From: an uncultured Eubacteriales bacterium
GTDB taxonomy: Bacteria > Bacillota > Clostridia > Oscillospirales > CAG-272
Reading direction: 5' to 3'
Assembly (NCBI GenBank): GCA_934481325.1
Contig: CAKSPL010000041.1
Coordinates: 1-8,502 of the forward strand
Length of the DNA stretch: 8,502 nucleotides
Positions 6,341-8,502 of the stretch are shown here, in pieces. A program made the translations under genes and the position numbers. Each line of letters begins with the position of its first letter. Within the stretch, counting starts at the first letter, position 1. Under the pieces are notes generated by a model. It was not told the DNA's origin. It saw nothing but the letters and a program-made list of their open reading frames with translations, and searched no databases.

Positions 6341-6412
6341 GTGTATATGGTTATGGTTATGGGTTTGTGCTTCACCATACGCATCTGCCGTGTAGTGTCT
6401 CTCAAACTTTCC
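6302..6412 (-). promoter_or_regulatory. Attenuator-like structured leader of the permease gene
   Basis: Between promoter and terminator the RNA can form two exclusive folds. An antiterminator pairs GAUGCG (6380-6385) with CGCAUC (6331-6336) and GGUG (6373-6376) with CACC (6340-6343), across a symmetric 3x3 internal loop. Its 3' arm consumes the terminator's 5' arm. An upstream competitor pairs GUUUG (6403-6407) with CAAAC (6363-6367) and CACUAC (6392-6397) with GUAUGGUG (6373-6380, two bases bulged), which would block the antiterminator. This is the logic of a regulated attenuator. The PyrR binding loop and the purine-riboswitch core are not recognisable, so the signal is unknown. Pairings were found by eye. 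Confidence 0.6.
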
Positions 6413-6418
6413 GGAACT

Positions 6419-6447
6419 ATTATAGCACACAATTTTCGTTTTGTAAA
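6419..6447 (-). promoter_or_regulatory. SigA-type promoter of the permease gene
   Basis: Minus-strand TTTACA (6442-6447), a 17-bp spacer and a perfect TATAAT (6419-6424). The expected start near 6412 gives a leader of about 190 nt before the permease ATG. Confidence 0.88.
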
Positions 6448-6552
6448 CCTCTTTCGGGAAATTTGAAGGAGAGAAAAGCAACAAAAAAAACGGTCGGATT
6501 TTGGGCAAATTAACCGAAAAAGCCCGCATTTTCCGCATTGTGCATTCGGGGC

Positions 6553-6581
6553 TTGACTTTTTGCAGGAGATGCACTATAAT
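6553..6581 (+). promoter_or_regulatory. SigA-type promoter of the rpiR-like operon
   Basis: TTGACT (6553-6558), a 17-bp spacer and TATAAT (6576-6581) on the plus strand, giving a leader of about 80 nt. The spacer contains TGCA-N5-TGCA (6562-6574), and TTGCAGG recurs at 6561-6567 and 6584-6590, on both sides of the -10 box. These could be operator half-sites, but that is speculative. Confidence 0.88.
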
Positions 6582-6638
6582 AATTGCAGGTGCGCCCTTT
6601 TGCGTGCCTCGCGCATATTATATATAAAATGTAGACAC

Positions 6639-6653
6639 CGCGGGTGACCCGCG
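6639..6653 (+). repeat. Small inverted repeat in the rpiR-like leader
   Basis: CGCGGGT-G-ACCCGCG, a perfect 7-bp inverted repeat with a one-base centre, lies between the promoter and the GGGAGG ribosome site (6662-6667). It is too tight for a good RNA hairpin without opening the inner pairs, so it may instead be a protein operator, for example for autoregulation by the downstream regulator. Function is not shown by the sequence. Confidence 0.55.
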
Positions 6654-6671
6654 CGGGAACCGGGAGGAAAT

Positions 6672-7535
6672 ATGAAACAAAACCTGTTACAGCAAATCAA
6701 AGCACAGATGTCCGCCTTTTCCAAAGGGCAAAAACGCATCGGCAATTATATTGTGGAGCATTTTGACCGCGCGGCGTATATGACCGCGGCAAAGCTGGGA
6801 GAGGCAACCGGGGTTTCGGAATCCACGGTAGTGCGCTTTGCGGACGAGCTGGGCTATGACGGCTACCCCGAGCTGCAACGGGTGCTTCAGGAGCTGGCAC
6901 GCACCAACCTCACCGCGGCACAGCGCATCAACGTGGCAGATAACCGGATGACGCGGGAAAACCTGCCCGAGAAAATTCTCAACGGGGATGCGGATCTCAT
7001 CCGCCACACGCTGGAAGACCTGGACAGACAGGCGTTTTTCGACGCGGTGGATAAAATCACCCACGCCCGGCATATCTATATTCTGGGGCTTCGTTCCTCT
7101 GCGGCACTGGCGCGGTTCCTGACCTTCAATTTCCGGATGATTTTTGACAATGCGCATTTTGTGGACGGCACCTCCGGCAGTGAAATGTTTGAGCAGATTC
7201 TGAATATCAATGAAGAAGACGTGCTGATTGCCATCTCCTTCCCCCGTTATTCCAAGCGCACGGTGCGCATTGCGGAATTTGCCAAGAGCGCGGGGGCGGA
7301 CGTGGTGGCACTGACCGACAGCGATCAGTCCCCCTTAGCCGACCTTGCCAGCCAACTGCTGACCGCCAAAAGCGATATGGCATCTTTTGTGGATTCGCTG
7401 GTGGCTCCCCTTTCCATCATCAACGCGATGATTGCGGCAGTGTCTCTTGCCCGGCACGATGAGGTGGCGGCAAGGCTCTCCCGTATGGAAAAAATCTGGG
7501 ACGAATACGATGTTTATGCCAAAAACAACGGATGA
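6672..7535 (+). CDS. RpiR/MurR family transcriptional regulator
   Basis: A 287-aa cytosolic DNA-binding regulator. The N-terminal HTH_6 domain spans about residues 1-77, with the helix-turn-helix in AAKLGEATGVSESTVVRFA (39-57) followed by the family-typical ELGYDGYPELQ. A SIS (sugar isomerase) domain covers about 115-260, seen in IYILGLRSSAALA (135-147), DVLIAISFPRYSKRT (183-197) and VVALTDS (211-217). SIS domains of this family usually sense phosphosugars or sugar-phosphate-like ligands, but this ligand is unknown. The start is supported by GGGAGG five bases upstream. No sugar gene is adjacent in the window; the only co-transcribed neighbour visible is the flavoprotein, whose ATG overlaps this stop (ATGA). 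Confidence 0.94.
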   Translation: MKQNLLQQIKAQMSAFSKGQKRIGNYIVEHFDRAAYMTAAKLGEATGVSESTVVRFADELGYDGYPELQRVLQELARTNLTAAQRINVADNRMTRENLPEKILNGDADLIRHTLEDLDRQAFFDAVDKITHARHIYILGLRSSAALARFLTFNFRMIFDNAHFVDGTSGSEMFEQILNINEEDVLIAISFPRYSKRTVRIAEFAKSAGADVVALTDSDQSPLADLASQLLTAKSDMASFVDSLVAPLSIINAMIAAVSLARHDEVAARLSRMEKIWDEYDVYAKNNG

Positions 7536-8502
7536 ATAACCGACGGCAAGTTCTTGTAATCGGCGGCGGTGCCGCCGGGATGACGGCGGCAATCGCCGCC
7601 GCCCGCCTCGGTGCCGCCGTCACGGTTCTGGAAAAAAACGAACGCCCCGGCAGGAAGCTGCGCATCACGGGCAAGGGGCGGTGCAACCTGACCAACCACT
7701 GTGACCGTGACATCTTTTTTGCCAATATCCCCGATCACGCGCGGTTTCTCTATGCTGCGTGGAATCGGTTTTCCACCTCGGACACCGAGGCATTTTTTGA
7801 GGAATTGGGCGTGCCGCTGAAGGTGGAACGCGGCAATCGCGTGTTTCCGGTTTCGGATCAGGCAACCGACGTGGTGGACGCACTGGTGCGCGAATGCCGG
7901 CGGTGCGGCGTGCGGATTGAAAAAGCAACCGTCACCGGGCTGGATACCGGAAACGGCACCGTCTCCGGCGTGCGATGCGGAGAGCGGCACTTCCCCGCCG
8001 CGGCAGTGATTGTGGCAACCGGGGGGCTTTCCTACCCCGCCACCGGCTCCACGGGGGACGGCTACCGTTTCGCCCGCACGGCGGGACATACCGTAAATCC
8101 CCCTGTCCCCTCATTGGTGCCCTTGGTGGAAAACGGACACTTTTCCGCTACCGTTCAGGGGCTTTCTCTGAAAAACGTGCGGCTGACCGTGCGGGACAAC
8201 CAAACGGGCAAGCCCGTGTTTTCGGATTTCGGGGAAATGATGTTTACCCATTTCGGGCTGACGGGCCCCCTGGTGCTTTCCGCCTCGGCGCATCTGCACC
8301 CGATGGAAAAAGGGCGTTACACCGCCCTTGTCGATCTCAAGCCCGCGCTGGACGAAAAAGCATTGGATGCGCGCCTGTTATCGGACTTTGAAAAATACAA
8401 AAACCGCGATTTTCTCAATGCGTGTGGGGACTTATTGCCTCAAAAGCTGATTGAGCCGTTTGTGGAAAAGACCGGCATAGACCCCCGAAAAAAGGTTCAT
8501 AC
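7532..8502 (+). CDS. HI0933/BaiN-type FAD-dependent oxidoreductase (3' end missing)
   Basis: The first 323 codons of a flavoprotein of the HI0933 family (NAD(P)/FAD-dependent oxidoreductase; BaiN belongs to the same broad family). The family is usually about 400 aa, so roughly 80-90 residues lie beyond the window. An FAD-binding Rossmann motif is seen in VLVIGGGAAGMTAA (7-20), with Glu34 ending the second strand. The family hallmarks follow: RPGRKLRITGKGRCNLTN (38-55), ATGGLSYPATGSTGDGY (162-178) and GEMMFTHFGLTGP (234-246). The start ATG overlaps the regulator's TGA by 4 bp, indicating translational coupling. There is no separate Shine-Dalgarno sequence of note. Substrate is unknown; a role in bile-acid reduction cannot be claimed from homology alone. 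Confidence 0.94.
   Translation, partial: MNNRRQVLVIGGGAAGMTAAIAAARLGAAVTVLEKNERPGRKLRITGKGRCNLTNHCDRDIFFANIPDHARFLYAAWNRFSTSDTEAFFEELGVPLKVERGNRVFPVSDQATDVVDALVRECRRCGVRIEKATVTGLDTGNGTVSGVRCGERHFPAAAVIVATGGLSYPATGSTGDGYRFARTAGHTVNPPVPSLVPLVENGHFSATVQGLSLKNVRLTVRDNQTGKPVFSDFGEMMFTHFGLTGPLVLSASAHLHPMEKGRYTALVDLKPALDEKALDARLLSDFEKYKNRDFLNACGDLLPQKLIEPFVEKTGIDPRKKVH

Noticed and set aside
6404..6418. PyrR-binding-loop-like sequence (GUUCCGGAAAGUUU) near the permease promoter
   Set aside because: It resembles the PyrR consensus partly, but its first half lies between the -10 box and the predicted transcription start, so it would not be in the RNA, and key loop bases differ.
6221..6538. N-terminal extension of the permease frame to 6538, including a His/Asn-rich stretch
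   Set aside because: It crosses the promoter and the attenuator, and no start codon in that frame lies within the predicted transcript before 6220. The His-rich stretch is the tandem hexamer repeat read in another frame.
6520..6555. Hairpin with arms AAGCCC/GGGCTT just before the rpiR-like -35 box
   Set aside because: Six base pairs enclose a long, poorly paired loop with no T tract on either strand at the right place. It is not a convincing terminator or operator.

Overview
The window looks like ordinary chromosomal DNA from a moderately GC-rich Gram-positive anaerobe, most likely a Clostridia/Oscillospiraceae-type gut bacterium. The reasons are a T-box leader (a Firmicutes-type regulator), strong TTGACA-17-TATAAT promoters, AGGAGG-like ribosome sites, A-rich spacers between genes, and protein families typical of that group. 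No phage, plasmid, IS, CRISPR, tRNA or rRNA signature is visible. The genus assignment is inference.

Layout. Positions 1-630 hold a two-gene minus-strand operon: a DUF2188-like 74-aa protein, then a DUF1294 small membrane protein with a 4-bp overlap. It has its own promoter (601-629) and ends at a palindromic terminator (7-34). Positions 661-867 hold a GC-rich cluster of short palindromic repeats that runs into the 3' end of trpS. Positions 846-3426 are a minus-strand operon: a consensus promoter, a T-box leader, a fold-type I PLP aminotransferase, then trpS (tryptophanyl-tRNA synthetase). The T-box specifier reads UGG (Trp), and the tRNA-end-binding base fits a G discriminator, so the operon should be induced when tRNA-Trp is uncharged. 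Positions 3436-4753 hold tyrS as a single gene with a consensus promoter, a leader of about 24 nt and no T-box. Positions 4768-6447 hold a uracil/xanthine (NCS2) permease behind a leader of about 190 nt that folds into mutually exclusive hairpins ending in a terminator, an apparent attenuator. Divergently, 6553-8502 on the plus strand hold an RpiR/MurR-type SIS-domain regulator overlapping by 4 bp an HI0933/BaiN-type FAD oxidoreductase, which is cut off by the window end.

Working together. The best functional inference is that the aminotransferase is tied to tryptophan supply, because it shares a Trp-sensing riboswitch with trpS. The permease leader does not match the PyrR or purine-riboswitch consensus that I know, and is the best candidate for something not yet described. 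The other genes are housekeeping functions, and I see no complete novel multi-gene system.

Stretches without genes: 560-845 holds a promoter and the repeat cluster. 3096-3473 holds the T-box, its promoter and a shared terminator. 6221-6671 holds the permease leader, two divergent promoters and a small inverted repeat; 6448-6552 within it shows nothing I can name.
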